Source of the DNA: Planctomycetota bacterium
GTDB taxonomy: Bacteria; Planctomycetota; UBA11346
DNA length: 60,478 bases
Reading direction: 5' to 3'
Assembly (NCBI GenBank): GCA_028280785.1
Contig: JANQLF010000215.1
Coordinates: 1-60,478, forward strand
Shown: piece by piece, positions 43,504 through 51,923 of the stretch
How the letters are laid out: each line of letters opens with the position of its first letter
How positions within the stretch are numbered: position 1 is the stretch's first letter
The notes under the pieces: model-generated
The model's input: the letters and a program-made list of their open reading frames with translations, nothing else
The model's database searches: none
What the model was told of the DNA's origin: nothing
Translations under genes and position numbers: made by a program

Positions 43504-44223
43504 GTGCCGGTCACTCGTAAAGAACTAGCGTTACGTTACTTACGCAAACAACTCGCCAGTGGCGCGTTAAAGGCTGGAGCACGCCTTTCTGACCTGGCCT
43601 TATCTAAGGAAATGGGCATTAGTCGCACACCAGTGCGTGAAGCGATCAATAATCTGGTTGCTGAAGGCTTTGCTGTAGCCCATCCGCACGCTGGGGTCTT
43701 TGTCGCTAGTCTCAGTCGTGATGAGGTACGCGAGCTTTACGAATTGCGTGAGGCCCTGGAAAGCTTTGCAGCAGCGCAAGTTGCTCAATTGCAAAATGCG
43801 AGTGTCTTGGCGCGCTTGCAAGCTCTCTGCAATGAAGCGGAAACTTTATTAAAGACCTTTCCTAAGAAGGGTTCATTAGACGAAGAACAACGAGAGCAGG
43901 TGCGAGATCTCGATTTACAATTTCATCAGTGCATCGTGTCAGGCAGTGATAATAAACGTATTCAAAAAGCTATGGATGACGCGGCAATTCATCGCCGCTT
44001 GTTTGCGAGTATGCAGGATGACCAGGATGTTGCAGTTCCACGTCGTGCATGGCGTATGCATCAGCAAGTAGTCAAGGCAATTAAAGCAGGTGATGCAGAT
44101 GCAGCGCGCACGAGTATGGCTGAGCATATTCGCGCGGGTCGTGAAAAGCGATTAGCAGATTGGCAGGATCAGGTTGAAGACCTACCGCCAGCATTACAGG
44201 ACATCCTCGATGAAGATTATTAG
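43504..44223 (+). CDS. GntR-family (FadR subfamily, FCD domain) transcriptional regulator
   Basis: The 239-residue protein starts at GTG with GGAG five bases upstream. The winged helix spans about 1-75 (LSDLALSKEMGISRTPVREA, LVAEGFAVAHPHAGVFVAS). The FCD ligand domain carries probable metal ligands in DLDLQFHQCIVSGS, MHQQVVKAI and SMAEHIRAGRE. Such regulators respond to sugar acids and other organic acids. Its promoter region holds the 28-base palindrome, implying autoregulation and control of the divergent BNR/aldolase operon. It overlaps the next gene by 14 bases, so it leads a long plus-strand operon. Confidence 0.9.
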   Translation: MPVTRKELALRYLRKQLASGALKAGARLSDLALSKEMGISRTPVREAINNLVAEGFAVAHPHAGVFVASLSRDEVRELYELREALESFAAAQVAQLQNASVLARLQALCNEAETLLKTFPKKGSLDEEQREQVRDLDLQFHQCIVSGSDNKRIQKAMDDAAIHRRLFASMQDDQDVAVPRRAWRMHQQVVKAIKAGDADAARTSMAEHIRAGREKRLADWQDQVEDLPPALQDILDEDY

Positions 44224-45337
44224 TATTTTTATTATAACGCTATTAGTGCAGACTCTTGCGGCACAGGAATTAAAGCCTGGTGAAGTTGTTGTAGTGAGTA
44301 GTGAAACTGATCCGAATGAAAAATATTCTGTATTTGTACCAGCGAATTATACGGCCAAGAAAGAATGGCCGATTATTTATACCTTTTCACCTGGTGGCGG
44401 TGACGGCGGTATGGGTCGTTATAAGAAAGGCGCAGCTGAACTAGGTTGGCTGGTGGTCTCATCGCATAATTCACGAAACGGTCGGGATAATCGCAAAACT
44501 CAGAAAATCATTTGGGAAGAGAGTCATAAATTGTTATCGATAGATGATGAGCGTTTGTATGTCAGTGGTATGTCGGGTGCAGCACGCGAGTCTTTATATT
44601 TCATGTTGACACAAAAAGAACAGTTTGCTGGCATTATTTCCTGCGGTGCCTTTCGTAACCCCAATGTTGAATTGCCGAAAAAATCAGACACGTATTTTTT
44701 AATGGTTGCTGGCAAGACCGACTACAATTACGCAGAGCTCATCGACCATAATAATCTTCTCAAAGCCCGTAAGATTAAATCTGAGTTACTAACCTTTCAC
44801 GGAGGCCATGCCTGGGCGAATAAGGATTTATTGGCACACTGCATGCGTCTGTTTGAATTGCATAACCAAGCTAGACAAAAGAAGCCTAATAAAAAACGTT
44901 GTGCAGTTTTAGTTAAAGTCATTACCGATGTTTTAGAGAAACGGGCTAAAGACAATTTGTTTTGGCATGAATCCTATGTTACGGCACTGGATATTGTAAG
45001 CCAGGAATCGATACAGAAATATGTAAAACCCTTAGAGAAATTAGTCAAACAATTAGAAAAAGACCCAAAGTTTGACAAGGAAGTAGCGTCTGCAAAAGCA
45101 TTTGATGCAATTAAGGCGAATAAAAATGATAGTGCACCTGAAATGAGCCGAGCAGCAAAAGCTTACATGGAGCATTATAAGCAACACCCGGATACCTCAT
45201 CTGCGATGAAAGCCTTGTCGGTTACTAAAAGTATGCTTTCCCGGGCCAAACAGGCGAAGAAGTATTTTGGCGGGAAAAAAGGAGATGCCTACAATGGCAC
45301 CATTGCTGAGATAGAAGGGTTATTAAATGATGAGTAG
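44210..45337 (+). CDS. Secreted alpha/beta hydrolase (esterase-like)
   Basis: ATG 44210 lies inside the end of the GntR gene, with AGGA eight bases upstream; the frame opens earlier only with TTG. The 375-residue product has a signal peptide (MKIISIFIITLLVQTLAA). The hydrolase core has an oxyanion-type FSPGGGDGGMGR, nucleophile elbow VSGMSGAARES (Ser) and GGHAW with the probable catalytic His. Residues about 220-375 form a helical tail without a known domain. It may deacylate a polysaccharide or oligosaccharide. It is the second gene of the GntR operon. Confidence 0.75.
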   Translation: MKIISIFIITLLVQTLAAQELKPGEVVVVSSETDPNEKYSVFVPANYTAKKEWPIIYTFSPGGGDGGMGRYKKGAAELGWLVVSSHNSRNGRDNRKTQKIIWEESHKLLSIDDERLYVSGMSGAARESLYFMLTQKEQFAGIISCGAFRNPNVELPKKSDTYFLMVAGKTDYNYAELIDHNNLLKARKIKSELLTFHGGHAWANKDLLAHCMRLFELHNQARQKKPNKKRCAVLVKVITDVLEKRAKDNLFWHESYVTALDIVSQESIQKYVKPLEKLVKQLEKDPKFDKEVASAKAFDAIKANKNDSAPEMSRAAKAYMEHYKQHPDTSSAMKALSVTKSMLSRAKQAKKYFGGKKGDAYNGTIAEIEGLLNDE

Positions 45338-46367
45338 AATCTGCGTCCTCGGCATATTATTCACTTTAATCTCAAGCATCCACGCTGTGGAATTAAAGGG
45401 CTGGCCAGAAGGGGTAAAAGCGATTACCTATCCAGCGAGCATAGATAAGAGTCAGCAACCGATGTTGCTTTACGCTGCAAAGAGTAAAGAAAAACGTCCA
45501 TTGTTGGTTGGATTACATACTTGGTCTGGTGGTTATACACAAGCTGGTGGGGAAGTCGTTTATGCACGCTGGTGTATGAAAAATGATTGGCATTTTATAC
45601 ATCCACATTTTCGCGGTCCGAACCGGACCAAGGATGCCTGCGGTTCAGAAAAAGTAGTGCAAGACATAATTGACGCAGTCTCTTATATGAAAAAGAATCA
45701 TAATATCGACACTGATCGCATTTATTTAATTGGTTGTTCAGGCGGAGGATATGCATCTTTATTAATGGCCGGGCGTGCACCCGATATATGGGCAGGTGTT
45801 TCAGCTTGGGTTCCGATTTCTGATATTCATGCGTGGTGGCAGCAGAAAGATAAAGGCAAGCATTCAGGATATGCACGTCAGATTGAAAAAGCTGTAGGCG
45901 GTCGACCTGATGAGAACAAACAAGCTCTTGAAGAATGCGTGAAACGTTCTGCTAATACGTATCTAGGGGAAGCTACCAATGTTAATTTGGATATTAACGC
46001 TGGCGTGACGGATGGGCATAGCGGTGGCAGTGTTCCATTTACTCATTCTTTGTATGCATTTAATATGGTCGTGCCAAAAAAAGAACGTATCGATCCGACA
46101 TTAATTGAGGCATTCTATGAGAAGCAGGCCTTGCCCGCTGGACTTAAATCGGCCGAAGCGGATCCGTTGTATGGGCGTAAGTTGGTCATCTATCGTAAGG
46201 CGCATAAGAATACGCGTGTGACTATTTTTAAAGGTGGCCATGAGATTATTCACCAAGCTGGACTCAATTGGCTTGCTGCGCAACGCAAAGGTCAGGCCGC
46301 TGTTTGGAGCATAGTGGCAGAGAAAAAATTAAAAACCAAAGATGCTGAGAGTGAATCCGGGAAGTAA
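45327..46367 (+). CDS. Secreted alpha/beta hydrolase, prolyl-oligopeptidase/esterase type
   Basis: The 346-residue protein has a signal peptide (about 1-20) and a serine-hydrolase fold: GLHTWSGGY, the elbow LIGCSGGGYAS and a late His in KGGHEIIHQAG. The S9-like central region (FHFRGPNRTKDACGSEKVVQ-type HFRGPNRTKDACGSEK) fits a peptidase or acetyl-xylan-type esterase. Its start overlaps the previous stop by 11 bases, and GAAGGG lies seven bases before the ATG, so it is coupled. With its neighbour it may remove ester groups from a glycan outside the cytoplasm. Confidence 0.8.
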   Translation: MMSRICVLGILFTLISSIHAVELKGWPEGVKAITYPASIDKSQQPMLLYAAKSKEKRPLLVGLHTWSGGYTQAGGEVVYARWCMKNDWHFIHPHFRGPNRTKDACGSEKVVQDIIDAVSYMKKNHNIDTDRIYLIGCSGGGYASLLMAGRAPDIWAGVSAWVPISDIHAWWQQKDKGKHSGYARQIEKAVGGRPDENKQALEECVKRSANTYLGEATNVNLDINAGVTDGHSGGSVPFTHSLYAFNMVVPKKERIDPTLIEAFYEKQALPAGLKSAEADPLYGRKLVIYRKAHKNTRVTIFKGGHEIIHQAGLNWLAAQRKGQAAVWSIVAEKKLKTKDAESESGK

Positions 46368-46370
46368 GCT

Positions 46371-47081
46371 ATGACTCCAGAAGAGGCTTATAGTTATCGC
46401 TGTTTTGATCATCATAAACGCGAGACCTATCCTATTATTGCAAAAATTATTGCAGGTTTAGATGGTGATTTGCGTCTACTTGATTTAAGTTGTGGTCCGG
46501 CCGTTCTTGAAGGAGTAGTTTACCAGTATGTCGGTGATCGTTTAGCAGAAATACATTTATGGGATTATGAAGAAGGATTTTTACAATATGCCGAAACGCA
46601 TTTAAAAGAACGTATAAAAACAATACACACCAAGCAATTTGATATGAACGTTGTCGATCAACATACTGAAAACATTGGTCCATTGAACGTAGTTGTGTCG
46701 GTGAATGCATTGTTTCATGCGCAAAAAGAAAATTTAGAAAACATTTATAGTTATGTATTTGAGAATTTGAAGGACGGTGGTTTATTTATCAATCAATTAA
46801 CGTTTGGCGGTACCAGTGCGGCGTTTACCGATACCTATGCCCAGCATTTGCAGGCTACGCCAAATTTCGATCCCATCGACCAAGAATTGTTTATGCGATC
46901 AAAACTTGATACCGAGCTTGCTGGTGGTCCAGTGAATACTGATGGCGGCGGTGGTTATCGCGGTTTGGATATCGATGCCAACACTCATATCGACATATTA
47001 CAGTCCAAGGGATTTACAGCAGCTGAAATATGGCGAAAGGGTAAATCGGCACTCATTTTGGCAGAAAAGTCAGTCAATTGA
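46371..47081 (+). CDS. Class I SAM-dependent methyltransferase
   Basis: A 236-residue cytoplasmic protein. The SAM-binding motif is LRLLDLSCGPAVLEGVV, slightly different from the usual DLGCGxG; motif II is LAEIHLWDYEEGFLQYA and the product-side strand is PLNVVVSVNALFHA. The C-terminal part has an insertion (TSAAFTDTYAQHLQATPNFD). The fold is certain but the substrate is not. It follows the hydrolase gene by three bases and is followed by an overlapping TTG-started gene. Confidence 0.72.
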   Translation: MTPEEAYSYRCFDHHKRETYPIIAKIIAGLDGDLRLLDLSCGPAVLEGVVYQYVGDRLAEIHLWDYEEGFLQYAETHLKERIKTIHTKQFDMNVVDQHTENIGPLNVVVSVNALFHAQKENLENIYSYVFENLKDGGLFINQLTFGGTSAAFTDTYAQHLQATPNFDPIDQELFMRSKLDTELAGGPVNTDGGGGYRGLDIDANTHIDILQSKGFTAAEIWRKGKSALILAEKSVN

Positions 47082-47995
47082 TTTCATTCGAACATACAGA
47101 CCTACTTGGATGTGCACTCAAGGCTCTGTCGCAATGTGAAGAACATGGCACGATGTCAGGACATGTACCAGCAGCGCTAATAGCATCCTGGTTTTTTTGC
47201 AATGAGCATGAAGTGAGTGATGTAGCTAAAAGAGGTGTTCAGGGGTTACTGCAACGACTCATTGATGGCGAACATGTTTTTTCTGGCATAAAATTCAATC
47301 AACTTGACATCGCAGGAAATGGTGAAGCAGCGACCGATGCTATTGTGCAGATCATTAAAGAAACCATGTATCCACTCAAGGCTTCTGGTCATAATATTAT
47401 TTTTACTGCTCTAGCCCTGCGTGCGATATCGCGATACTCAGTGACTGAAGATATTATTACAGGAATAAGCAAGTATCTAAAATTATTTCATAATTCAGGC
47501 CCTGGTTGGGCACATGTGCCAGGACAAAAGGAATTAGTGGATCCACGTAGTTTTTTACCTGATTCGAATTTTTCATTAGCGCCGTATGAAAATATAGGTG
47601 ATATGATTCATGCTGTGTGTGTACATGTGGTACCTGATCATTTTAATCGCATTGGTGTTGGAGGATCGGTGCATCTGATCGATCATGCGGTTGCCATCTA
47701 TGACTTGCAGGAAATGGGCTATAATGATTTAGTTGAACTTGGTTTACGGGCGCATCATGAACATTTGTCTTTGTGGATGTCGTTACCGATCTTTAGTAGT
47801 GAAGATAAACCTGCCCCAAAACCAAGCGCTGTCTTGCCTCTTGAGGACGCCTACTGGCAACAAGAGATACAAGGTGGAGGTGGGGGCCTAGAACACCGTT
47901 TAAAAATTTTGTATGGTGCATATCGCTTTGATGAGCTGATTGAATCACAAAAAGATAGGAAAATTTTTCAGCAGACAATGAGATATTTATTTTAA
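47078..47995 (+). CDS. Protein of unknown function, helical
   Basis: The 305-residue frame starts at TTG overlapping the upstream TGA (TTGA); an ATG 72 bases later has no better ribosome binding site, so the start is uncertain. The protein is mainly helical, with no signal peptide and several His residues in conserved-looking positions (HVPGQKELVDP, AVCVHVVPDHFNRIGVGG, VHLIDHAVAIYD, LRAHHEHLSLWM). I recognise no family. Its place in the operon between a methyltransferase and a hydrolase suggests a metabolic role. Confidence 0.5.
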   Translation: MISFEHTDLLGCALKALSQCEEHGTMSGHVPAALIASWFFCNEHEVSDVAKRGVQGLLQRLIDGEHVFSGIKFNQLDIAGNGEAATDAIVQIIKETMYPLKASGHNIIFTALALRAISRYSVTEDIITGISKYLKLFHNSGPGWAHVPGQKELVDPRSFLPDSNFSLAPYENIGDMIHAVCVHVVPDHFNRIGVGGSVHLIDHAVAIYDLQEMGYNDLVELGLRAHHEHLSLWMSLPIFSSEDKPAPKPSAVLPLEDAYWQQEIQGGGGGLEHRLKILYGAYRFDELIESQKDRKIFQQTMRYLF

Positions 47996-48009
47996 AGGTA
48001 CATCGAAAC

Positions 48010-48639
48010 ATGAAATACACCCATTCCTGGCACAATGAAGAAACCGTCATAAATAGCTACGAAGTGTTGTTGCCACCAAATTATGAAGATAGCCAGAAGC
48101 TATGGCCATTGGTGGTATGTATTATCGGTGGAGGTGGCAGTGATGATTTAGAGTCACAAATTGGTCAATTAATGCAGCAAGATGTAGTGATTCTCTATCC
48201 AACAATCCATGAGCAGCCTGATTGGGTGGTTCCTCATCGGCACAATTGGAATTTTCGTGCATTGAATGCAATCATTAGAAAAGTGATTGATGATTTTCAC
48301 ATTAACAAGCATCAGGTTATGGTCACTGGATTTAGCATGGGCGGTACAGCTGCTTGGGAGCTTGGCTACTATCAACCAAACTTATTTTGCCGTGTCGGCG
48401 TTATTTCTGGATCAGTGCAGGCATGGAAATTAAAACATTATCCAAATATTCCTGTCCGTGTATATTCAGGTAGTGAAGAAGAATTTTGTCGTGCCCATAG
48501 TTTTTCGGTAGAGTTGGCAAAGGACTTTGGCAACGACATCAAGCATACTATATGGCCGGGTTTAGGTCACGGCGAATGTTTTAAAAAGACTATTAATGAT
48601 CAAAGTTTCCTCAAATGGCTGGTAACGGGAATTGAGTAA
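48010..48639 (+). CDS. Cytoplasmic alpha/beta hydrolase, carboxylesterase/phospholipase-like
   Basis: The 209-residue protein has no signal peptide. It has the elbow VMVTGFSMGGTAAWELGYY (Ser), the oxyanion region VVCIIGGGGSDDLESQ and a final GLGHGECFKKT with the probable catalytic His. Size and motifs fit small carboxylesterases/phospholipases of the Abhydrolase_2 type. It starts 14 bases after the unknown protein's gene and is the third hydrolase of the operon. Confidence 0.8.
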   Translation: MKYTHSWHNEETVINSYEVLLPPNYEDSQKLWPLVVCIIGGGGSDDLESQIGQLMQQDVVILYPTIHEQPDWVVPHRHNWNFRALNAIIRKVIDDFHINKHQVMVTGFSMGGTAAWELGYYQPNLFCRVGVISGSVQAWKLKHYPNIPVRVYSGSEEEFCRAHSFSVELAKDFGNDIKHTIWPGLGHGECFKKTINDQSFLKWLVTGIE

Positions 48640-48656
48640 CTATCTAGGGGCTAATT

Positions 48657-49016
48657 ATGTTTGAGTGGTTGGTTAATTTAGGTATATATGGCTACATTAG
48701 CATTTTAATTACTGCTGTTTTATTGATTGTTGCAGTATCAGCGTTTGGATCGAGGAACTCGCGCAAATTGTTCCTGCTGATTGCAATAATGAGTTTTTCT
48801 CCGCTGGCCTTGGGATTACTTGCAACAAACATTGGTCAACGAGATATTGAAGAAGTGAAATCACTAATGGAGGCAACAACTCCAATATCGGATGAAGAAT
48901 TAGCAGATGCGGAGGCATTGGCTATGCGAACAACTTATTTAGGTATAGGATCAACGATATTGTTACTATTGGTTTCTGGGATTGGCTTAGCAATAAAAGT
49001 GGATCGTGAAGAATAA
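48657..49016 (+). CDS. Small integral membrane protein
   Basis: A 119-residue protein with three hydrophobic spans (about 10-30, 38-60, 92-110) and an acidic loop between the second and third (TPISDEELADAEALAMR). AGGGG precedes the ATG by six bases. The acidic loop and span count are reminiscent of small MotA/TolQ-associated proteins, but no family is recognisable. It is cotranscribed with the hydrolase before it and the GH32-like gene after it. Confidence 0.55.
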   Translation: MFEWLVNLGIYGYISILITAVLLIVAVSAFGSRNSRKLFLLIAIMSFSPLALGLLATNIGQRDIEEVKSLMEATTPISDEELADAEALAMRTTYLGIGSTILLLLVSGIGLAIKVDREE

Positions 49017-49025
49017 AAGAGGTTT

Positions 49026-50375
49026 ATGGGGGATTTAAATAGGTCAGAATTTTATCGACCGCAATTTCATTTTACTGCTGACGAGGGTTTTATTAATGAC
49101 CCCGTTGGTTTGGTCTATTTAAACGGCGTTTACCATCTTTATTTTCAGCATAATGAGCCGCCCGATGTGTGTTGGGGTCATGCGACGAGTACGGATTTAT
49201 TGCATTGGACGCAACATGATGATGCGATTCAACCTCTAAATGGGCATATGGCTTTTTCAGGATCAGCGCTCATTGATTTTGAGAATGCGAGCGGTTTACA
49301 ATCTGGTGTTCAGGCCCCAATAATCGCAGCCTTTACCAGTTGGGGTGAGGGACAGTGCCTCGCCTATAGTAATGATGCGGGTATGACGTGGTCTCGCTTC
49401 GAACACAATCCCGTGCTTCATTTGCCGGGAGATGAATTAAAAACCTGGGAATTATCGGCACGTGATCCACACCTTCAATGGGATGGGCAACGTCAGCAGT
49501 GGCTTATGGTAGTGTATAATAACCCGCAACAACGACTTGATAAAAAAGGAGCAGGATTTTCCTTTTTTAGTTCCACGGATTTGTTGAATTGGAATTTAGT
49601 TAGTCATTTGCCAGACTTTTATGTCTGTCCAGATATTATTGAACTCGTTATAGAAAATGAAGAAGAGAAGACCGCGTGGGTTGCGATGGATTGGCGTCAC
49701 TATGTTGTTGGGGAATTTAATGGGCTTGAGTTTTCACCAGGAAGTGACCGGCGTGCGCTTGATTATGGAAAGGATTTGTCTGCCAATCAAACGTGGAAAA
49801 ACCTTCCTGATGCACGCGTCATTCAAATTTCTTGGTTAATGCATCCAAGCGAGCGATATCCCAATTCTTCATTTCACCAACAATTAAGCCTGCCAGTAGT
49901 ATTAACGCTGCGTCACATAAATGATCAGTTATATCTGTGTAAGATTCCTATCGAAGAATTGAAGCGCTTACAAGTAGAGGAACATTGTGTTAGCGATATT
50001 ATTGTTGATGACTCCAATACTCTGGTAATAGATCATTTAAAACAGTCTCTGGATCTAGAGGTGACGTTTTCCTTTGATTCTAATGCTGAAATGCTCATAT
50101 CGATATTAAATACTGATATTCACATAACGCAGAATAAGATAAGATGTTTGGGTTCAGAAGGAATCCTGCCTGATTCAATTGAGTGTCAGCACGTTCGCAT
50201 TGTGGTCGATGTATGCTCGATAGAGATATTTGCTAATAATGGACTCATGTCGATGAGCTTTAGTCTCGAGGCATCGGTAATTAACCAGCAATCTCAATCC
50301 GTTATTTTAAAAGCACTTAAGGGTTCTTTTCATGTAGATACCTTAGCACTGAGAGAGTTACAGCGTAATCAGTAA
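49026..50375 (+). CDS. GH32-like beta-propeller/sandwich protein lacking the expected acid/base Glu
   Basis: The 449-residue protein has no signal peptide and the GH32 layout: a five-bladed propeller then a beta-sandwich (from about 315). The nucleophile motif is intact (FINDPVG, Asp25), as is the transition-state stabiliser ARDPH (Asp147). At the third position of the triad, GH32 enzymes read Glu-Cys-Pro-Asp, but here it is YVCPDIIEL with Val200 (codon GTC, near 49622). The following VVGEFNGLEF and LDYGKDLSANQTW are typical. The substitution predicts an inactive or altered enzyme, perhaps a fructan-binding sensor. GAGG lies close before the ATG. It sits in the GntR operon. Confidence 0.85.
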   Translation: MGDLNRSEFYRPQFHFTADEGFINDPVGLVYLNGVYHLYFQHNEPPDVCWGHATSTDLLHWTQHDDAIQPLNGHMAFSGSALIDFENASGLQSGVQAPIIAAFTSWGEGQCLAYSNDAGMTWSRFEHNPVLHLPGDELKTWELSARDPHLQWDGQRQQWLMVVYNNPQQRLDKKGAGFSFFSSTDLLNWNLVSHLPDFYVCPDIIELVIENEEEKTAWVAMDWRHYVVGEFNGLEFSPGSDRRALDYGKDLSANQTWKNLPDARVIQISWLMHPSERYPNSSFHQQLSLPVVLTLRHINDQLYLCKIPIEELKRLQVEEHCVSDIIVDDSNTLVIDHLKQSLDLEVTFSFDSNAEMLISILNTDIHITQNKIRCLGSEGILPDSIECQHVRIVVDVCSIEIFANNGLMSMSFSLEASVINQQSQSVILKALKGSFHVDTLALRELQRNQ

Positions 50376-50465
50376 TATGTGAATACATGTATTACTTCGA
50401 GGCAAGAAATTAAAACTAGACGTCAGACCTCACCATTGCCATGGTGTCGCCCAAACGAGGAAGCG

Positions 50466-51011
50466 ATGAAAAATAATATATTATTGATGAGCACTTTTAT
50501 AATAGCATGTATGTGTGGATGCTCGGAAACGAATACTAATACAAAATTAGAACAGCAAGGGGATAATAGAACGGCTATGGCTAAACCAGTTTTTGAACAA
50601 ACAATATTTATTGGAGTACCAGCAGATAAAGTTTGGGATGCGTTAATTAATCCGGACGTTGTTAAGGAATATTATCTAGCACCGTTAGCAAAGATTGATC
50701 TCAAAGTTGGCGGTGAAATGTATTATGGTTCTGCTGAACATAAAATGATTGATGGGAAAATAGAAGCTCTTGAATCAGGGAAAAAATTAGTGCACAGCTT
50801 TGCGTTTGGACATCGTCCTGACGATTCACCCAGTCGTGTCACTTATGAAATTATAGAGATGGATAAAATGTGCGCCTTGAAATTAACGCACGATGGATTT
50901 ACCGAAGATTCTGCGACATTCGTTGATGTTTCAGGCGGTTGGCCAGTTATTTTAAGTTCGCTGAAGACGCTTTTGGAGACCAACGGAAAACTTCCGTGGC
51001 CGAAACAATAA
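50466..51011 (+). CDS. Lipoprotein carrying an AHSA1/SRPBCC (Bet v 1-like) domain
   Basis: ATG 50466 has GAGG five bases upstream. The 181-residue product has a lipoprotein signal ending CMCGC. Residues about 38-178 are an AHSA1-type helix-grip domain (PVFEQTIFIGVPADKVWDAL, YYLAPLAKIDLKVGGEMY, ending GGWPVILSSLKTLLE). AHSA1 proteins are usually cytoplasmic, so a lipid-anchored form is unusual; an internal ATG (MAKPVFEQT) would give the ordinary cytoplasmic protein, so both starts may be used. Its last ~20 codons overlap the 3' end of the convergent GntR gene. Confidence 0.75.
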   Translation: MKNNILLMSTFIIACMCGCSETNTNTKLEQQGDNRTAMAKPVFEQTIFIGVPADKVWDALINPDVVKEYYLAPLAKIDLKVGGEMYYGSAEHKMIDGKIEALESGKKLVHSFAFGHRPDDSPSRVTYEIIEMDKMCALKLTHDGFTEDSATFVDVSGGWPVILSSLKTLLETNGKLPWPKQ

Positions 51012-51842
51012 TTCCACATCGGTATCTAAATGTGCATCTAATGCGGCACGGGCAGCTTCTAGATCATTTTTAAGCATGGCTTCAAGTATACGGCAGTGTT
51101 CACGACAGGCGGCGCGAGAGGCTTCGGCGTCTTTAGCCTCCCATTCAGAGAATATTGTGTAATAGGGCATGTATTGAGCTAAAAATTGAGCGATATACCT
51201 ATTGCCACTCACTTCGATCATGTGGTGGTGAAAAGTATCATCTTCCTTGGGTTGTTTTGCCTGGAGGCCTTGTTTATTTTTTTCTAAACAATCGCGAATG
51301 ATATTATGGTCGAGTTTATCAAAGGACTCACAGAGAGCGAGATCCTCGAGTGTTTTTCTTGTTTTAATAAAATGTGTCATATCGGATTCATCGAATGGAA
51401 TTACTTTCCATCCGCAGTGGGGGATGTGCTCCAGTAAACCTCTGCTAGCAAATTCCATAAATAACTGACGTAGTCGACCGCGGCCAATATTGAATTCATC
51501 TGCAACATGTTCTTCACGTAAATAATCTTGATGCGCTTCAAGCGCATAGTGAATTAATTTACCGAGGAGTTGATCTTCTAGTTCTTCAGAATCTTCATCA
51601 GCATTAATACTTTGTTTAATTTTTTGCTGAGCGCGTTTGGTGATGCGATCGGGTACATGGAGGCGACCATTGTCAGTTTTAGTAAGCACCTTGTCGGCAA
51701 TGAGTCTATCGACCGCTTGACGGATTGGTCGGGTGCTGCACGAGAAATGTTTGGCTAAGGCTGGTAAAGTCAGTGGTGGCAAGTCATTATGATTGATGAT
51801 ATCTTGAGCCAGATCCAAATATATACGTTCTGTTAACGTCAT
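50952..51842 (-). CDS. GntR-family regulator with two winged-helix units and FCD domain
   Basis: ATG 51842 (MTLTERIYLDLAQDII) is the natural start; the frame extends upstream but would run through the operator. The 296-residue product has a first winged helix (about 1-60; LPALAKHFSCSTRPIRQAVD) and a second helix-turn-helix unit (about 95-150; VADEFNIGRGRLRQLFMEFA, SRGLLEHIPHCGWKVIP), followed by a FCD-type domain with candidate ligands in DDTFHHHMIEVSG and REHCRILEAM. Two DNA-binding units ahead of one FCD domain is unusual. It is divergent from the deacylase operon across an inverted repeat. Its 3' end overlaps the AHSA1-lipoprotein gene by 60 bases. Confidence 0.85.
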   Translation of the reverse strand: MTLTERIYLDLAQDIINHNDLPPLTLPALAKHFSCSTRPIRQAVDRLIADKVLTKTDNGRLHVPDRITKRAQQKIKQSINADEDSEELEDQLLGKLIHYALEAHQDYLREEHVADEFNIGRGRLRQLFMEFASRGLLEHIPHCGWKVIPFDESDMTHFIKTRKTLEDLALCESFDKLDHNIIRDCLEKNKQGLQAKQPKEDDTFHHHMIEVSGNRYIAQFLAQYMPYYTIFSEWEAKDAEASRAACREHCRILEAMLKNDLEAARAALDAHLDTDVELLFRPRKFSVGLQKRLQRT

Positions 51843-51877
51843 ATGCCCATTAGAGCAGCTGCCGGCAACTTTGCAAG

Positions 51878-51899
51878 TTGACATTTCATACAATGTCAA
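51878..51899. promoter_or_regulatory. Candidate GntR operator similar to the 28-base palindrome
   Basis: TTGACATT (51878-51885) and AATGTCAA (51892-51899) are perfect 8-base arms around the spacer TCATAC. Aligned with 43417-43444, both sites share the pattern ACATT..ATACAATGT. It lies 24 bases before the deacylase start and 35 bases before the GntR start on the other strand, so it can control both. Confidence 0.7.
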
Positions 51900-51923
51900 A
51901 TAATGCGTGGAACAGGAACACAC

